From assembly GCF_030362795.1 (NCBI RefSeq), contig NZ_JAUCBM010000001.1, positions 868,001 to 932,000 of the forward strand: a stretch of DNA of 64,000 bases, read 5' to 3'. Positions 24,235-35,043 of this stretch are shown in pieces. Within the stretch, counting starts at the first letter, position 1, and each line of letters begins with the position of its first letter. Source of the DNA: Pseudochrobactrum kiredjianiae (lineage in GTDB: Bacteria; Pseudomonadota; Alphaproteobacteria; Rhizobiales; Rhizobiaceae). The position numbers and the translations under genes are program-made. The notes under the pieces are model-generated. The model was not told where the DNA came from. It was given only the letters and a program-made list of their open reading frames with translations, and did not search any database.

Positions 24235-24984
24235 TTAGAACTTGTAGTTTACACCGATACGAACTTCGTTAACCGAGGTTTTGAAGTTGCGGTTATTGAT
24301 GTGATCTTTTGCTCCACCAACAATATTAGGGTCGATCAGCGAAACGCCGTTCTTGCCAAAGTTTTTGTGAAGATACTCGGTTTTGATTGTCCAGTTGTCT
24401 GTCACTGCATATTCAACGCCTGCACCAGCAGTCCAGCCAACAATATTTTTCTTTTCGGATGTTTCAAAGGCAGCCTTTGAATAACAATTGCCGATGGTTG
24501 CACCAACGCGCGCACTGTCACAACCTAAAGAGTATTTTGACTGACCCCAAGCTAAACCACCTGTTACGAATGGCAGGAAGCGGTCAACAGCATAACCAAG
24601 ACGTGCACGAACTGTACCGTTTGTGCTCAGCTTATCTGAACCGTAATAAGGATCGTTTACGTTGGCGCCGCCCCAGTTTTTCTTAACTGAACCGAAAGAA
24701 ACGTCAGCTTCTGCACCGAGAACAACATTGTTGTCGAACTGCCAGTTATAACCAGCCTGCAGACCACCGAAACCACCTTTGGTTTTCTGTTCGCGAGCAT
24801 CTGGATTGTTTACGTCATGGGACTTGCCCCAGCCGTAACCGGCATGCGCACCAATATATGCACCGGTCCAGCTGAATGCTGAATATTCAACTGCTGCTGG
24901 TTCTGGAGCAGAAACGATTGCGTCTGCGGCGAAAGCCTGACCGGACAGAACAGTCATGGCGAGAAGGGCTACGATTTTTTTCAT
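24235..24984 (-). CDS. Omp25/Omp31-family outer membrane beta-barrel
   Basis: A 249-residue protein with a signal peptide ('MKKIVALLAMTVLSGQAFA', cleavage after AFA) and an eight-strand barrel typical of the Omp25/Omp31 porin-like family of Brucellaceae. Family blocks are visible: 'FSWTGAYIGAHAGYGWG', 'GGLQAGYNWQFDNNVVLGAE', 'RARLGYAVDRFLPFVTGGLAWG', 'GWTAGAGVEYAVTDNWTIKTEYLHKNFG' (each quoted in part). The last residues 'EVRIGVNYKF' give the C-terminal aromatic needed for BAM insertion. Such proteins are abundant surface antigens. Monocistronic, with its own terminator. Confidence 0.92.
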   Translation of the reverse strand: MKKIVALLAMTVLSGQAFAADAIVSAPEPAAVEYSAFSWTGAYIGAHAGYGWGKSHDVNNPDAREQKTKGGFGGLQAGYNWQFDNNVVLGAEADVSFGSVKKNWGGANVNDPYYGSDKLSTNGTVRARLGYAVDRFLPFVTGGLAWGQSKYSLGCDSARVGATIGNCYSKAAFETSEKKNIVGWTAGAGVEYAVTDNWTIKTEYLHKNFGKNGVSLIDPNIVGGAKDHINNRNFKTSVNEVRIGVNYKF

Positions 24985-25951
24985 ATTCGAAATCCATGAG
25001 TTAGAGATTTAACGTGACTATAGCGTCAAAAAAATTAATGGCTACTTATAAAAGACGGTTTAGAAATTACTAACTATTATAACGCAAATTGCTAAAATAC
25101 GTATATTTTTCAATATGTTGCGAATTTCAAAATTCTTCAGTCAGATTCATCGTTAAAAATCAAAATGTTAAATTATTTGCGAATTGAGTGATTTTCGATT
25201 GAGAATAATATATAATCGAATTGCATTTATTTTTCGCAGGCTTTTGTCTTTCTGACTGTTGCGAAAATACATCGTTTTTGAAGATGAATTTGAGTGTGTG
25301 CAGTAAAAATTTCTTGCAAGAACCGAAAAATACTCTGGTTTCAAGAGAATCGGGCTTCTAAAATCGGCCTGATTTGTGTTTTTGTGCATCCAAGCGAGAG
25401 CATTCCAAAAAGATCAGTGCGGGTTACGTCCAGATTGGGTCAAGGCACCCGCGTCTCAATTCTTTAGCTTTTTCGCATCGTCGTGCCATTCAAGTGTTCC
25501 AGCTTGAATGTGAAATGCTCCAGCCCTTCTGAGGCTTGTTGTTTCTGCCATTGCCCGTACAGCGAACCGGAAACACAAAATTAAATGCTGAAAAATGATT
25601 TTGACGTTTACGCAAACGTCAAAATTTACTAGGCTGAATTTTGAAGGTGCCGGATTTTCATCTAAGGTGTCATATTCAGGCCGGTTCTTGCGATGATACG
25701 CATAATATAGCCACATAATGGAATAGGCTGTATTTTGATAAGCAGGGACTGGTGCAGCCAGCCGGAGAGGGGATGGCTGCGCTATCGGGTCTATATGACA
25801 GGGAAGATATCGGCACCACAGAGTGCAGTATACCTGTGTTCTGAATGTTTGAATGAGGCAAAACACGGATTAAGTGCGCCTGACGTTTCAGACGCCTTCA
25901 TCCGATACCGGCAGAACGCTTTTCTGCCGTCGTCAAACTTGGAGGAAGTGC
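24985..25951. other. Long intergenic region with fatty-acid operon control site
   Basis: Nearly 970 bases without a convincing gene. Minus-strand frames at 25168-25389 and 25456-25866 lack ribosome sites and family signals, and the plus frame at 25735-26001 overlaps the real start of the dehydrogenase. The left part (25010-25400) is AT-rich and should carry the porin promoter. The strongest feature is the palindrome at 25598-25625. Confidence 0.55.
25598..25625. promoter_or_regulatory. 28-bp palindromic operator upstream of beta-oxidation genes
   Basis: ATTTTGACGTTT and AAACGTCAAAAT are perfect 12-base arms around ACGC. The form (TTGACGTTtACGtAAACGTCAA) resembles sites of MerR-family regulators of branched-chain and fatty-acid breakdown (LiuR type). 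A related site is at 15203-15220. It lies ~330 bases before the dehydrogenase start. Confidence 0.75.
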
Positions 25952-27745
25952 ATGCCAGTCTATCGCGCGCCGGTTCGGGATACGCAATTTATTCTCAATG
26001 ATGTTTTGGGCGTACAGAGCCGCAATGATCTGCCATCCTATGCGGAAATGAGCAGCGACACTGTTGAGGCTATTCTACAGGAAGGCGCAAAGCTCGCTGA
26101 ACAGACCCTGTTCCCTGTCAACTATAGTGGCGACCGTGAGGGCTGCGAGCGCTTGCCCGATGCCTCCGTTAAGGTGCCGCAGGGTTTTAAAGAGGCCTAT
26201 GATCAATATTGTGCCGGTGGCTGGGTTGGGCTTGCAGCACCCGAAGCGTTTGGCGGTCAGGGTCTACCCTATCTGTTGCATGCTGCGGTGGGTGAATATA
26301 TGTCATCCGCCAATATGGCGTTGATGATGTATCCGGGTCTGACGCAGGGCGCGATTGCTGCGATCATCACCCATGGTACAGATGAGCAGAAACAGACCTA
26401 TCTGCCAAAAATGATTGAAGGCCGCTGGTCCGGCACCATGAATCTCACCGAACCGCATTGCGGTACGGATTTAGGTTTGTTGCGCACCAAGGCTGTGCCA
26501 CAGGCCGATGGTTCCTACAAGATTTCCGGTTCGAAGATTTTCATCTCCGCCGGTGAACACGACATGACCGATAATATCATCCATCTGGTGCTGGCACGTA
26601 TTGAAGGCGCACCGGAAGGGAATAAAGGTATTTCGCTGTTTATCGTGCCAAAATTCAATCTTGATGCCAATGGCGAAGCGGGCACACGCAATGGTGTGAC
26701 CTGTGGTTCTATTGAAGAAAAGATGGGCATCCACGGCAATTCCACCTGCGTGATGAATTATGATGAGGCAACCGGCTTTCTGATTGGTGGTGAGAATAAA
26801 GGCCTGCGCGCTATGTTCACCATGATGAATGAGGCGCGGCTTGGTGTAGCGCTACAGGGCTTGTCGATTGCCGAAACAGCCTATCAGAATGCCGCTGACT
26901 ATGCACGTGAGCGTTTGCAGGGTCGTGCGCTGACCGGTGCCGCCTATCCGGACAAGAAGGCCGATCCGATCATCGTACATCCGGATATCCGTCGCTCACT
27001 TCTGACCATTCGTGCCTTCAACGAGGCAGGCCGTGCGCTGTTGCTATCCACGGCTTTGCAGTCTGACATTGCGCATTACAGCACTGATGAATCTGTCCGC
27101 GAATTGGCTGATGATCATGTTGGCCTGCTGACACCGGTGCTGAAAGGCGTACTGACCGATAAGGGCTTTGACCATGCGGTGATGGCGCAGCAGGTGTTTG
27201 GCGGTCACGGCTATATCGAAGAAAACGGCATGAGCCAATATGTGCGCGATGCCCGTATTACCATGATTTATGAAGGTGCCAACGGTATTCAGGCGCTGGA
27301 TCTGGTGGGGCGCAAGCTGCCTGCCCATGGCGGTCGTGCCTTGATGGCCTATTTCAAAGAAATCGGCGATTTTTGTGAAGAAAACCGCGCTGATGAAGCG
27401 CTGTCCTTCTACACCAAACATCTGAAAAAAGGTCTGAATGATCTGCAAACCGCTTCCATGTGGCTGATGCAGAATGCGATGGCGAAGCCGGACAATGCTG
27501 GCGCTGCCTCGACAGATTATATGCATCTCTTTGGGCTGGTGGCTTTCGGCTATATGTGGGCGAAAATGGTTAAGGCCGCACAGGCAAAATTGAATGCCGG
27601 TGATGGTGACAAGGCTTATTTTGAAACCAAGCTCGTCACCGCTCGTTTTTATATGGAACGTATTCTGCCGGAAACGCAATTGCGCCTCGTGCGTATTCAG
27701 ACCGGTGCCGATACACTGATGACACTGCCGGAAGATGCTTTTTAA
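25952..27745 (+). CDS. Acyl-CoA dehydrogenase (DmdC/FadE-like, with C-terminal domain)
   Basis: A 597-residue flavoenzyme. The ATG at 25952 has a perfect GGAGGAAG, so the longer frame is discarded. Residues ~35-150 form the N-terminal helical domain, ~160-275 the beta domain ('[20 protein letters not shown]', '[16 protein letters not shown]'), and ~280-440 the C-terminal helical domain ('[23 protein letters not shown]' with the FAD-contacting GGxG). The '[17 protein letters not shown]' catalytic-glutamate region follows, and residues past 470 form the extra domain seen in the long DmdC-type subfamily. It makes trans-2-enoyl-CoA and leads a three-gene beta-oxidation operon. Confidence 0.92.
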   Translation: MPVYRAPVRDTQFILNDVLGVQSRNDLPSYAEMSSDTVEAILQEGAKLAEQTLFPVNYSGDREGCERLPDASVKVPQGFKEAYDQYCAGGWVGLAAPEAFGGQGLPYLLHAAVGEYMSSANMALMMYPGLTQGAIAAIITHGTDEQKQTYLPKMIEGRWSGTMNLTEPHCGTDLGLLRTKAVPQADGSYKISGSKIFISAGEHDMTDNIIHLVLARIEGAPEGNKGISLFIVPKFNLDANGEAGTRNGVTCGSIEEKMGIHGNSTCVMNYDEATGFLIGGENKGLRAMFTMMNEARLGVALQGLSIAETAYQNAADYARERLQGRALTGAAYPDKKADPIIVHPDIRRSLLTIRAFNEAGRALLLSTALQSDIAHYSTDESVRELADDHVGLLTPVLKGVLTDKGFDHAVMAQQVFGGHGYIEENGMSQYVRDARITMIYEGANGIQALDLVGRKLPAHGGRALMAYFKEIGDFCEENRADEALSFYTKHLKKGLNDLQTASMWLMQNAMAKPDNAGAASTDYMHLFGLVAFGYMWAKMVKAAQAKLNAGDGDKAYFETKLVTARFYMERILPETQLRLVRIQTGADTLMTLPEDAF

Positions 27746-27801
27746 GAACTGCTCAGCAGCGTGTTTTGAAGAGCTTATAAAGTTTGGGAGTTAATTGAAC
27801 T

Positions 27802-29010
27802 ATGACAGACGCTTTTATTTATGATCATGTGCGTACACCGCGCGGACGCGGTAAAAAGGATGGCAGTCTGCATGAAGTGCCTGCCGTGCGCCTTGGTGCC
27901 CATGTGCTGAGCGCCTTGCGTGACCGCAATGGCATTGATACCGCAAAAGTAGATGACATCATTTTCGGTTGTGTCGATCCGGTAGGTGAGGCGGGGGCGG
28001 TTATTCCGCGCTCCAGTGCTTTTGAAGCAGGTTATGACTTTAAAGCACCGGGTCTGCAAATTTCGCGTTTCTGTGCTTCTGGTCTTGATGCCGTTAATCT
28101 CGCTGCCGCTAAAATTGCTGGCGGCACGGATGAGCTGGTGATTGCCGGTGGTGTGGAAAGCATGTCCCGTGTCGGCATGGGTATGTCCGGTGGTGCATGG
28201 TATATGGACCCGTCAGTGGGCTTTCCGGGCTGGTTTATGCCGCAGGGTGTTTCTGCCGATCTGATCGCCACCAAATACGGATTTTCCCGTGAAGATGTGG
28301 ATTCTTATGCGGTGGAAAGTCAGCGCCGTGCAGGTGAGAGCTGGAAAAAAGGCTATTTCAAAAACTCGGTCATTCCCATCAAGGATATTAATGGCCTGAC
28401 TATTCTCGACCATGATGAGCATATGCGCCCGACCACGGATCTGGCGGCGCTCTCCGGTCTCAACCCGTCTTTCGTGATGCCGGGGGAAATGGGCGGCTTT
28501 AATGCTGTCGGTATTCAGGCTCATCCGGAAGTTGAAACCATCAATCATGTCCATCATGCCGGTAACTCGTCAGGTATTGTCGATGGTGCGGCGGGTGTGC
28601 TGGTTGGCTCCAAACGCGCAGGCAAAATGCTGGATATCAAGCCGCGTGCCCGCATCCGTGCTTTCACCAATATCGGTTCTGATCCGGCATTGATGCTGAC
28701 AGGTCCTGTCGATGTGACGGAAAAGCTGCTTGAACGTGCAAAAATGAAGCTCTCGGATATTGATCTGTTCGAGCTGAACGAGGCTTTTGCAGCGGTAGTA
28801 CTGCGTTACATGCAGGCGTTTAATATTCCACACAGCAAGATCAACGTAAACGGCGGTGCCATTGCCATGGGGCATCCTCTGGGTGCAACCGGCGCGATGA
28901 TCCTCGGCACTGTACTTGATGAACTGGAGCGGCGTGATCTCAATACAGCACTGGTTACCCTGTGTATCGGTGCGGGCATGGGCACGGCGACCATCATTGA
29001 GCGGGTGTGA
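27802..29010 (+). CDS. fadA: Acetyl-CoA acyltransferase (3-ketoacyl-CoA thiolase)
   Basis: A 402-residue thiolase. Cys91 in '[16 protein letters not shown]' is the acyl-accepting nucleophile, '[16 protein letters not shown]' carries the catalytic histidine, and 'CIGAGMGTA' near the end holds the second cysteine. 'ELNEAFAAV' (NEAFA box) is intact. It cleaves 3-ketoacyl-CoA to acetyl-CoA and a shortened acyl-CoA, the last step of the cycle whose first and middle steps are encoded on either side. 56 bases separate it from the dehydrogenase; the following gene starts 14 bases after its stop. Confidence 0.93.
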   Translation: MTDAFIYDHVRTPRGRGKKDGSLHEVPAVRLGAHVLSALRDRNGIDTAKVDDIIFGCVDPVGEAGAVIPRSSAFEAGYDFKAPGLQISRFCASGLDAVNLAAAKIAGGTDELVIAGGVESMSRVGMGMSGGAWYMDPSVGFPGWFMPQGVSADLIATKYGFSREDVDSYAVESQRRAGESWKKGYFKNSVIPIKDINGLTILDHDEHMRPTTDLAALSGLNPSFVMPGEMGGFNAVGIQAHPEVETINHVHHAGNSSGIVDGAAGVLVGSKRAGKMLDIKPRARIRAFTNIGSDPALMLTGPVDVTEKLLERAKMKLSDIDLFELNEAFAAVVLRYMQAFNIPHSKINVNGGAIAMGHPLGATGAMILGTVLDELERRDLNTALVTLCIGAGMGTATIIERV

Positions 29011-29024
29011 GGGAGGTTAAACCA

Positions 29025-31241
29025 ATGACAAATTACACGAATTTCAAAGTTGAAACCGGCGCAGACGGTATTGCTGTTGTTACATGGAATATGCCTGACA
29101 AAAGCATGAATGTGCTGAATGAAGACGTGCTGACCGAGCTCGACAAGATCATTGATCAGGTTGTGGCAGACAGCACGATTAAAGGCGCGGTGATCACATC
29201 GGGTAAGGATACATTCTCCGGCGGCGCTGACCTTACCATGATGCAGAAAATGCTCAGTGTTTTCAAAAAAGAGCAGAAGCAGGATGCTGAAAAAGCTGTC
29301 CAGAACCTGTTTGATAATGTCGGCCGTATGACCGGCCTGTTTCGCAAGCTTGAAACTTGCGGCAAACCGTGGGTTTCGGCAATCAATGGCACCTGCATGG
29401 GTGGTGCGCTGGAACTGTCGCTGGCTTGTCATGGCCGTGTGGTATCTGATGCGGATGGCGTGAAGCTGGCGCTACCTGAAGTCAAAGTCGGCCTGTTTCC
29501 GGGTGCCGGTGGTACGCAACGTGTACCACGTCTGGTCAATCAGCAGGATGCTCTGCAGATGATGACCACAGGTTCGAGCCTGACTGCTGCTCGTGCTAAA
29601 GGCATGGGGCTGGTGCATGAAGTGGCTCCGGCGAAGAAGCTCGTGGAAACCGCCAAGAAGATGATCCGCAACGGTCTGAAACCGGTGCAGCCTTGGGATG
29701 AGAAGGGCTTTAAACTGCCGGGTGGTGCGATTTATTCCGCAGCCGGTGCCAATCTCTGGCCTGCGGCAACGGCCATTTTGCGTCGTGAAACCTCTGGTAA
29801 TTATCCGGCGGCACTGACCATTCTCAAATGCGTTTATGAAGGTCTGCTGGTGCCGTTTGATACCGGTCTGAAGATTGAACAGCGCTATTTCACGCATATT
29901 CTGCAGACCACCGAAGCCCAATCGATGATCCGCTCGCTTTTCGTCTCCTTGCAGGAGCTGAATAAAGGTGCGCGTCGCCCAACTGATATCAAGCCAACCA
30001 AGTTCAAGAAAATCGGCGTGATCGGTGCCGGTTTCATGGGCGCAGGCATTGCTTATGTTACCGCAAAAGCCGGTATTCCGGTGGTTTTGATCGACCGCAA
30101 TCTCGAAGCAGCTGAAAAAGGCAAAGCGCATTCAGTTGATCTGATTACCAAGGAAATGCAGAAAGGCCGGATGACGGCTGAGGACAAAGACAAGCTGCTG
30201 GCGCTGATTACACCGTCTGCCGATTATGCGGCGCTTGACGGTGCGGATATGGTGATTGAAGCCGTATTCGAAGATCGCAATGTTAAGCAAGCCGCAACGG
30301 AACAGGCGGAAGCCGTGCTGGGGCAGAATGCCATTTTTGCATCCAACACATCGACATTGCCGATTACCGGTCTTGCCAAAGTTTCACAGCGTCCGAAGAA
30401 CTTCATCGGACTGCACTTCTTCTCACCGGTCGACAAAATGATGCTGGTGGAAGTGATTATGGGCAAGAAAACCGGCGAGAAAGCTCTGGCAACCGCACTG
30501 GATTATGTACGCGCGATCAAGAAAACGCCGATTGTTGTCAATGATACACGCGGCTTCTACGTCAATCGTTGTGTCCTGCGTTATATGTCTGAAGCCTATA
30601 ATATGCTGGTGGAAGGTGTGCCACCTGCGATGATCGAAAATGCCGCCAAAATGGCCGGTATGCCGGTTGGCCCGTTGGCGCTGAATGACGAAACAGCAAT
30701 TGATCTGTCGCAGAAAATTCTCAAAGCCACGCTGGCTGATCTGGGTGACAAGGCCGTTGATCCGCGTCATGTCGAACTGGTCAATACGCTGGTGGAGAAA
30801 TATGATCGCCTTGGCCGCAAGAACGGCAAGGGCTTTTATGATTATCCGGCGCGACCTGCCAAGAAACATCTGTGGCCGGAGCTTGCCACACTCTATCCTC
30901 AGCAGGATGCAGACAAAGTAGATGTGGAAACTCTCAAGCAGCGCTTCCTCGTCACGATCGCTTTGGAAGCAGCGCGCGTGATGGAAGAGGGCATTGTGAC
31001 CGATCCGCGTGAGGCCGATGTCGGCTCTATTCTGGCTTTCGGTTTCGCGCCTTATAGCGGTGGTACTCTGTCTTACATTGACGGTATAGGTGCCAAGGCT
31101 TTTGTCAAACTGGCGAAGAAATTGCAGAAGGATTACGGCGCGCAATTTAAGGCACCTAAACTTTTGACAGATATGGCAGAAAACGGGGAGAGCTTTTATC
31201 AGAAGTTCAATCCGTACAAGCCAGCCGATAAGGCAGCATGA
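29025..31241 (+). CDS. Trifunctional-type enoyl-CoA hydratase / 3-hydroxyacyl-CoA dehydrogenase
   Basis: A 738-residue FadB/FadJ-type enzyme. I start at the ATG at 29025 with GGGAGG upstream; a GTG at 29007 overlaps the previous gene. Residues 1-~190 are a crotonase domain ('[12 protein letters not shown]', oxyanion-hole '[17 protein letters not shown]', catalytic '[20 protein letters not shown]'). From ~325 an NAD-binding Rossmann domain begins ('[18 protein letters not shown]', GxGxxG), and the '[17 protein letters not shown]' block carries the His-Glu pair. Two C-terminal dehydrogenase domains follow. It hydrates enoyl-CoA and oxidises the product; its thiolase partner is the preceding gene. 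Confidence 0.92.
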   Translation: MTNYTNFKVETGADGIAVVTWNMPDKSMNVLNEDVLTELDKIIDQVVADSTIKGAVITSGKDTFSGGADLTMMQKMLSVFKKEQKQDAEKAVQNLFDNVGRMTGLFRKLETCGKPWVSAINGTCMGGALELSLACHGRVVSDADGVKLALPEVKVGLFPGAGGTQRVPRLVNQQDALQMMTTGSSLTAARAKGMGLVHEVAPAKKLVETAKKMIRNGLKPVQPWDEKGFKLPGGAIYSAAGANLWPAATAILRRETSGNYPAALTILKCVYEGLLVPFDTGLKIEQRYFTHILQTTEAQSMIRSLFVSLQELNKGARRPTDIKPTKFKKIGVIGAGFMGAGIAYVTAKAGIPVVLIDRNLEAAEKGKAHSVDLITKEMQKGRMTAEDKDKLLALITPSADYAALDGADMVIEAVFEDRNVKQAATEQAEAVLGQNAIFASNTSTLPITGLAKVSQRPKNFIGLHFFSPVDKMMLVEVIMGKKTGEKALATALDYVRAIKKTPIVVNDTRGFYVNRCVLRYMSEAYNMLVEGVPPAMIENAAKMAGMPVGPLALNDETAIDLSQKILKATLADLGDKAVDPRHVELVNTLVEKYDRLGRKNGKGFYDYPARPAKKHLWPELATLYPQQDADKVDVETLKQRFLVTIALEAARVMEEGIVTDPREADVGSILAFGFAPYSGGTLSYIDGIGAKAFVKLAKKLQKDYGAQFKAPKLLTDMAENGESFYQKFNPYKPADKAA

Positions 31242-31265
31242 TCGCTGATTTTTAGCTGCAGTCAT

Positions 31266-31302
31266 AAAATGGCGCGGATTTCTCCGCGCCATTTTCGTTT
31301 TT
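31266..31302 (+). terminator. Terminator of the beta-oxidation operon
   Basis: AAAATGGCGCGGA pairs perfectly with TCCGCGCCATTTT across a 4-base loop, followed by CGTTTTT. It lies 25 bases after the stop at 31241. Confidence 0.9.
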
Positions 31303-31364
31303 GTTGATGTTCTGATATAGGGAATGGGCTATAGTTGTAAGGATTTTATTCCTTGGGATGGCTT

Positions 31365-31643
31365 ATGTTTACCCATGCAGAACTCTGGTCAGCCATTGAT
31401 ATGGTGGCAAAACGGGCGCAGCTGACGCCATCCGGTCTGGCACGACGTGCCGGGCTTGATCCTACAACATTTAACAAGTCCAAACGATTTTCCGCAGATG
31501 GCAGACCACGCTGGCCATCTACCGAGTCTCTGGCGAAAATTCTTGAGGTCACAGCAATAGATGTTATGACATTTGCGCAACTGCTGGGCGGCGACAAAAT
31601 TTTTAACGCACAGCAGAAGAAGCATGACAATGAACAGGAGTGA
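31365..31643 (+). CDS. XRE-like helix-turn-helix regulator
   Basis: A 92-residue protein. The start at the ATG at 31365 is supported by GGGATGG before it; the TTG at 31353 is disregarded. 'LTPSGLARRAGLDPTTFNKSKRFS' contains the helix-turn-helix (quoted in part), and 'RPRWPSTESLAKILEVTAIDVMTF' is the repressor-like pattern of alphaproteobacterial S24-type N-terminal domains. No peptidase domain follows, so it lacks LexA-type self-cleavage. Two bases separate its stop from the next start, so it forms an operon with the SNase-like gene and may control it. Confidence 0.8.
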   Translation: MFTHAELWSAIDMVAKRAQLTPSGLARRAGLDPTTFNKSKRFSADGRPRWPSTESLAKILEVTAIDVMTFAQLLGGDKIFNAQQKKHDNEQE

Positions 31644-31645
31644 GT

Positions 31646-32539
31646 ATGCGTAAAACGGCGACTCTTCGTACAATCTTGCCGCCGATCCTCGCTTTTGGCG
31701 TTGGTGCCACATTATTTGCTGCCTATGTAGCGCCTTTTTACGGTGCACTTGATCGTGACGCAGGGAGCGGTGATACGGCGATTGTCGTCGAGAATTTTGA
31801 TCTGCCGGAGGATATGCCGCCGGAAAGACTGTCCTCAGGCACACTCGCAAATGAAGAACCCCGCACGGATAATCCCCTGCCGGATGCGTCCGGTGCTTTG
31901 CAGGATCAGCCGCTGGAACGTGTAGATCCGCGACCGCCATTGAGTGATTTAGGTTTAGCAACGCCTATTCAGGAAAAAGAGGCACCTTCTCCTGCCCCTG
32001 AGGATAAGGCCGAAGAAGGTGGTTTGTTTTATCGACCGGTTGCTATGGCCGCAGGAAGACTGGCCGTTGGCAACCGCACGATTGAGCTGAATGGTATTAA
32101 TATTGTGGAGCCGGACGCCTCCTGCGCTGATATCAATGGCGAGGTTTGGCAATGCGGTATGCAGGCGCGTACAGCCTTCCGCTCATGGTTGCGCGGACGT
32201 GCTGTCAGTTGTGATTTGCAAGGCACTGATCCTCAGCAAGAGCTGATCCGAACCAGCTGCACATTAGCTGGAACAGATGTCGCCCGTTGGTTGGTAGAGA
32301 ATGGCTGGGCGAGGGCGACTTTCGGCGGGCAATATGCGGATAGTCAGACACAGGCTGAGAAAATGCTGCTCGGTGTTTTTGGTCGCAAACCTGCAACCGA
32401 ACTGCCTGAGCCTTCTAGCAATGCACCGGAAATCGCACCGTCACCACTGTTTCCGCAGGATAATGCTGCACCTGAACAAACGGTGCCTGCACAACCGGCC
32501 GCACCGGATTTGCCGTTTCCCCCGGCACCACAACAATAG
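31646..32539 (+). CDS. Membrane-anchored SNase-like protein
   Basis: A 297-residue protein starting at the ATG at 31646 with AGGAG upstream. A hydrophobic segment near residues 10-31 ('ILPPILAFGVGATLFAAYVA') anchors it, then a Pro/Asp/Glu linker, then a thermonuclease fold at about 130-235: 'GNRTIELNGINIVEPDASC' and 'GMQARTAFRSWLRGRAVSC' are its blocks. The catalytic Arg-Glu-Arg set of staphylococcal nuclease is not obvious, so catalytic activity is doubtful. The last ~50 residues are Pro-rich. Common in Brucellaceae beside the XRE gene and lysK. Confidence 0.78.
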   Translation: MRKTATLRTILPPILAFGVGATLFAAYVAPFYGALDRDAGSGDTAIVVENFDLPEDMPPERLSSGTLANEEPRTDNPLPDASGALQDQPLERVDPRPPLSDLGLATPIQEKEAPSPAPEDKAEEGGLFYRPVAMAAGRLAVGNRTIELNGINIVEPDASCADINGEVWQCGMQARTAFRSWLRGRAVSCDLQGTDPQQELIRTSCTLAGTDVARWLVENGWARATFGGQYADSQTQAEKMLLGVFGRKPATELPEPSSNAPEIAPSPLFPQDNAAPEQTVPAQPAAPDLPFPPAPQQ

Positions 32540-32543
32540 ATAC

Positions 32544-32579
32544 AAAAAAAGCCGCGGTTCTCAGAACCGCGGCTTTTTT
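32544..32579. terminator. Bidirectional terminator
   Basis: AAAAAAAGCCGCGGTTC pairs with GAACCGCGGCTTTTTT; T-runs follow in both directions. It separates the plus-strand SNase-like gene from minus-strand lysK. Confidence 0.92.
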
Positions 32580-32596
32580 GATGATTATCTGCAAGG

Positions 32597-34246
32597 TCAG
32601 GCGCGCTTGAGTGCTTCCGCAATCAGACCGCGTGTTTCATCAATGCCATAAAGCGCTACGAATGAACCGAAGCGCGGGCCGCGTTCCTGTCCGATCAGTA
32701 CTTCATAGAGCATCTGGAAGAACGAGACGGATACGCCTGGGCCGCCGTCAGGGCTCTTCTTATTGTGATCCTGATAGCGTTCAATCACGCGTGCCACATC
32801 CAGAATGGCATTTTGGATTGTGCTGCCGTCAGCAGCCTTATCCAGAGCGGTAAGCGCCTGATCAAGATGACGCAGAGCCTGCTGTTCAACTTCATCCGGT
32901 GCGCGGAATTTCTTGTTCGGCTTCACGAAATCATTGAAGTAGCGGATGGCATATTCCACCAGAGCATTGAGCTCAGGATGCGTTGCCGGAGATGCGCCCG
33001 GTGCATAGCGGGAAATAAAGCCCCACAAGGTGCTGGCATTTTCCGCATTGGAGGCGCTGACAAGATTCAACAACATGGCAAACGGCACCGGCAGATCAAC
33101 TTTCGGCGGGTTGCCATAATGCTGATGCCAGACCGGATTATTCAGTCGCGCGGCCCAATCCTGTTTTTCATAGGCTGCCAGATAAGTGAAATACTCATCC
33201 ACCGCTTTCGGGATCACATCGAAATACAGCTTCTTCGCTGTTCTCGGCTTCATATACATGTACAGGCCGAGGCTTTCAGTCGGCGCATAAGTCAGCCACT
33301 CATCAATGCTGATACCGTTACCTTTCGACTTGGAAATTTTCTGACCGAGATCATCAAGGAACAGTTCATAGACAAAATGTTCCGGCGCACGACCACCGAG
33401 AATTTCACAAATTTTGTCATAGATCGACTGATTGGTCTGGTGATCTTTACCAAACATTTCAAAGTCAACGCCAAGTGCTGCCCAGCGCATGCCGAAATCC
33501 GGCTTCCACTGCAGCTTCACATTACCGCCAGTGACCGGCAGCGTGGTTTCAACACCGTTTTCATCGTCAAATGTGATGGTACCGGCTTTCGCATCCACCT
33601 TCTTCATCGGTACGTAAAGCACGCGGCCGGAGGTTGGTGAAATTGGCAGGAACGGGCTGTAAGTGGCGCGGCGTTCTTCACCAAGCGTTGGCAGCATGAC
33701 GGCCATGATGTCGTCGTAACGCTCAACGGCACGGAGCAATACTTCGTCAAAACGACCGGATTTGTAATAGTCGGTCGCGCTTGCAAATTCATAGTCAAAA
33801 CTGAAGGTGTCGAGGAACCGGCAAAACATGGTGTTGTTGTGATCGGCAAAGCTCTTATAGTCGCCACCAAAGGGATTTGGTACGGCTGACAGTGGTAACT
33901 GCAAGTATGGCTCGAGTGCTGTGCGATCCGGAACATTATCCGGAATTTTGCGCATACCGTCCAGATCATCTGAGAAGCAGATGATCTTGGTTTTAACTTT
34001 GTCTTCGGTCAAAACGCGGAATGCATGACGCACCATGGACGTACGCGCAACTTCACCGAAAGTACCGATATGCGGCAGACCGGAGGGGCCGTAGCCGGTC
34101 TCGAAAATCACGACTTCGGGAAAGCCGGTTTTCTCGTACCGTTTTATGATTTTCCGTGCCTCTTCAAAGGGCCACGCTTTCGCCTGTGCTGCTGCCGCAA
34201 TCAGGTCGGGCGCAAGGTCGATGTGGTTTGAAAGGTCGGTTGTCAT
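32597..34246 (-). CDS. lysK: Lysyl-tRNA synthetase, class I
   Basis: A 549-residue enzyme that charges tRNA-Lys. It is the archaeal/alphaproteobacterial class I type, not the common class II LysS. The start is the ATG at 34246 with GGAAAG upstream; the frame to 34288 is longer but unsupported. The Rossmann core holds '[11 protein letters not shown]' (HIGH motif, ~47-57) and '[11 protein letters not shown]' (KMSKS motif, ~285-295). Residues beyond ~360 form the anticodon-binding helical part. A strong two-way terminator closes the gene. Monocistronic, as in other Rhizobiales. Confidence 0.95.
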   Translation of the reverse strand: MTTDLSNHIDLAPDLIAAAAQAKAWPFEEARKIIKRYEKTGFPEVVIFETGYGPSGLPHIGTFGEVARTSMVRHAFRVLTEDKVKTKIICFSDDLDGMRKIPDNVPDRTALEPYLQLPLSAVPNPFGGDYKSFADHNNTMFCRFLDTFSFDYEFASATDYYKSGRFDEVLLRAVERYDDIMAVMLPTLGEERRATYSPFLPISPTSGRVLYVPMKKVDAKAGTITFDDENGVETTLPVTGGNVKLQWKPDFGMRWAALGVDFEMFGKDHQTNQSIYDKICEILGGRAPEHFVYELFLDDLGQKISKSKGNGISIDEWLTYAPTESLGLYMYMKPRTAKKLYFDVIPKAVDEYFTYLAAYEKQDWAARLNNPVWHQHYGNPPKVDLPVPFAMLLNLVSASNAENASTLWGFISRYAPGASPATHPELNALVEYAIRYFNDFVKPNKKFRAPDEVEQQALRHLDQALTALDKAADGSTIQNAILDVARVIERYQDHNKKSPDGGPGVSVSFFQMLYEVLIGQERGPRFGSFVALYGIDETRGLIAEALKRA

Positions 34247-34345
34247 AATATCTTTCCTGATAGGAGGTGTTGATTGAAATATCCGCACTTTTTACGGGTA
34301 CGGATAGACAGGTCTATGGTGAGACGCGGGTTTCGTCAATGCGGT

Positions 34346-34441
34346 GCTGCGCTTTCTTTGCAAGCGCTGGGGGATATGCTGTGCTTTCTTCGCAAACGCA
34401 TGAGGTTATGTTGCGCTTTCTTTGAAAGCGCGGGGGTGTAA
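34346..34441. repeat. Three tandem 32-bp repeats with hairpin potential
   Basis: Units at 34346-34377, 34378-34409 and 34410-34441 share G(C/T)TG(C/T)GCTTTCTT(T/C)G(C/A)AA(G/A)CGC and a G/T-rich tail. Each unit can pair GCGCTTTC-like and GAAAGCGC-like halves. They lie between the divergent lysK and TerB-like genes, ~100 bases from each start. Confidence 0.8.
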
Positions 34442-34557
34442 TGCAAAAATGATGGGGGTTGTGTGCATTATCCATGGGCTTAAACACAATTGAACACTTG
34501 TTAAGCGCTATAGAATAGTCTCAATCTTATATTTCAGACTATGCAGGAGTTCTTGGA

Positions 34558-34965
34558 ATGAAAATCACGCCGCAGGATGCGCTGATCTATATTATGGTAA
34601 CGGTTTCAGCTGCGGATGCGCGGATGACAGATGCGGAATTGTCGTCAATCGGCAATCTGGTACATCGTTTGCCGGTCTTTACTGGTTTTGACGTGGATGC
34701 AGTGCCGGAAATCGCAGAGCGTTGCTATGAGCTGCTCACCAATGATGATGGTCTGGATCGTATTCTGGATATTGCCCATCAGGCATTGCCGGAAAAACTT
34801 TATGAAACTGCCTATGCGCTGGCTGTTGAAGTGGCTGCCGCCGACTTGCATGTTGAGCAGGAAGAATTGGCATTTTTGCAGCTGATGCGCGATTTGTGGA
34901 ATCTCGACGAGCTGAGCGTTGCTGCAATTGAACGCAGCGCCCGTGTGCGTTTCCGCAAGCTGTAA
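34558..34965 (+). CDS. TerB-like (tellurite resistance TerB superfamily) protein
   Basis: A 135-residue helical protein with AGGAG before the ATG. 'QDALIYIMVTVSAADARMTDAELSSI' is the TerB domain start: an acidic pair (Asp20, Asp24-type positions) in a metal-binding loop, repeated later at 'LAVEVAAADLHVEQEELAFLQLM'. The two loops make the symmetric four-helix unit of the superfamily. Function is general (envelope stress or metal-linked in other bacteria); it stands alone with no ter genes next to it, so a tellurite role is not implied. Confidence 0.85.
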   Translation: MKITPQDALIYIMVTVSAADARMTDAELSSIGNLVHRLPVFTGFDVDAVPEIAERCYELLTNDDGLDRILDIAHQALPEKLYETAYALAVEVAAADLHVEQEELAFLQLMRDLWNLDELSVAAIERSARVRFRKL

Positions 34966-35003
34966 TATTCTATCGGGCGCGTTTGTTAACCGACGCGCTT
35001 TTT

Positions 35004-35043
35004 AGAGCGAGTTTTGCGTGCCGGTTCTGGCACGCACCGCTCT
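35004..35043. repeat. Dispersed palindromic repeat, family B
   Basis: AGAGCG (35004-35009) pairs with CGCTCT (35038-35043) and TGCGTGCC (35015-35022) with GGCACGCA (35029-35036). A relative is at 42529-42572. The adjacent minus-strand gene takes its TAG stop from the TAGAGC end of this repeat. Confidence 0.85.

Noticed and set aside
25456-25866. Minus-strand ORF of 136 codons
   Set aside because: It covers the operator and promoter region of the beta-oxidation operon and lacks a ribosome site or family signal.
34346-34441. Tandem repeats as a CRISPR array
   Set aside because: Units are contiguous with no unique spacers and no cas genes are near.
34558-34965. TerB-like gene as part of a ter stress or phage defence island
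   Set aside because: No other ter genes nearby and it sits among core genes.
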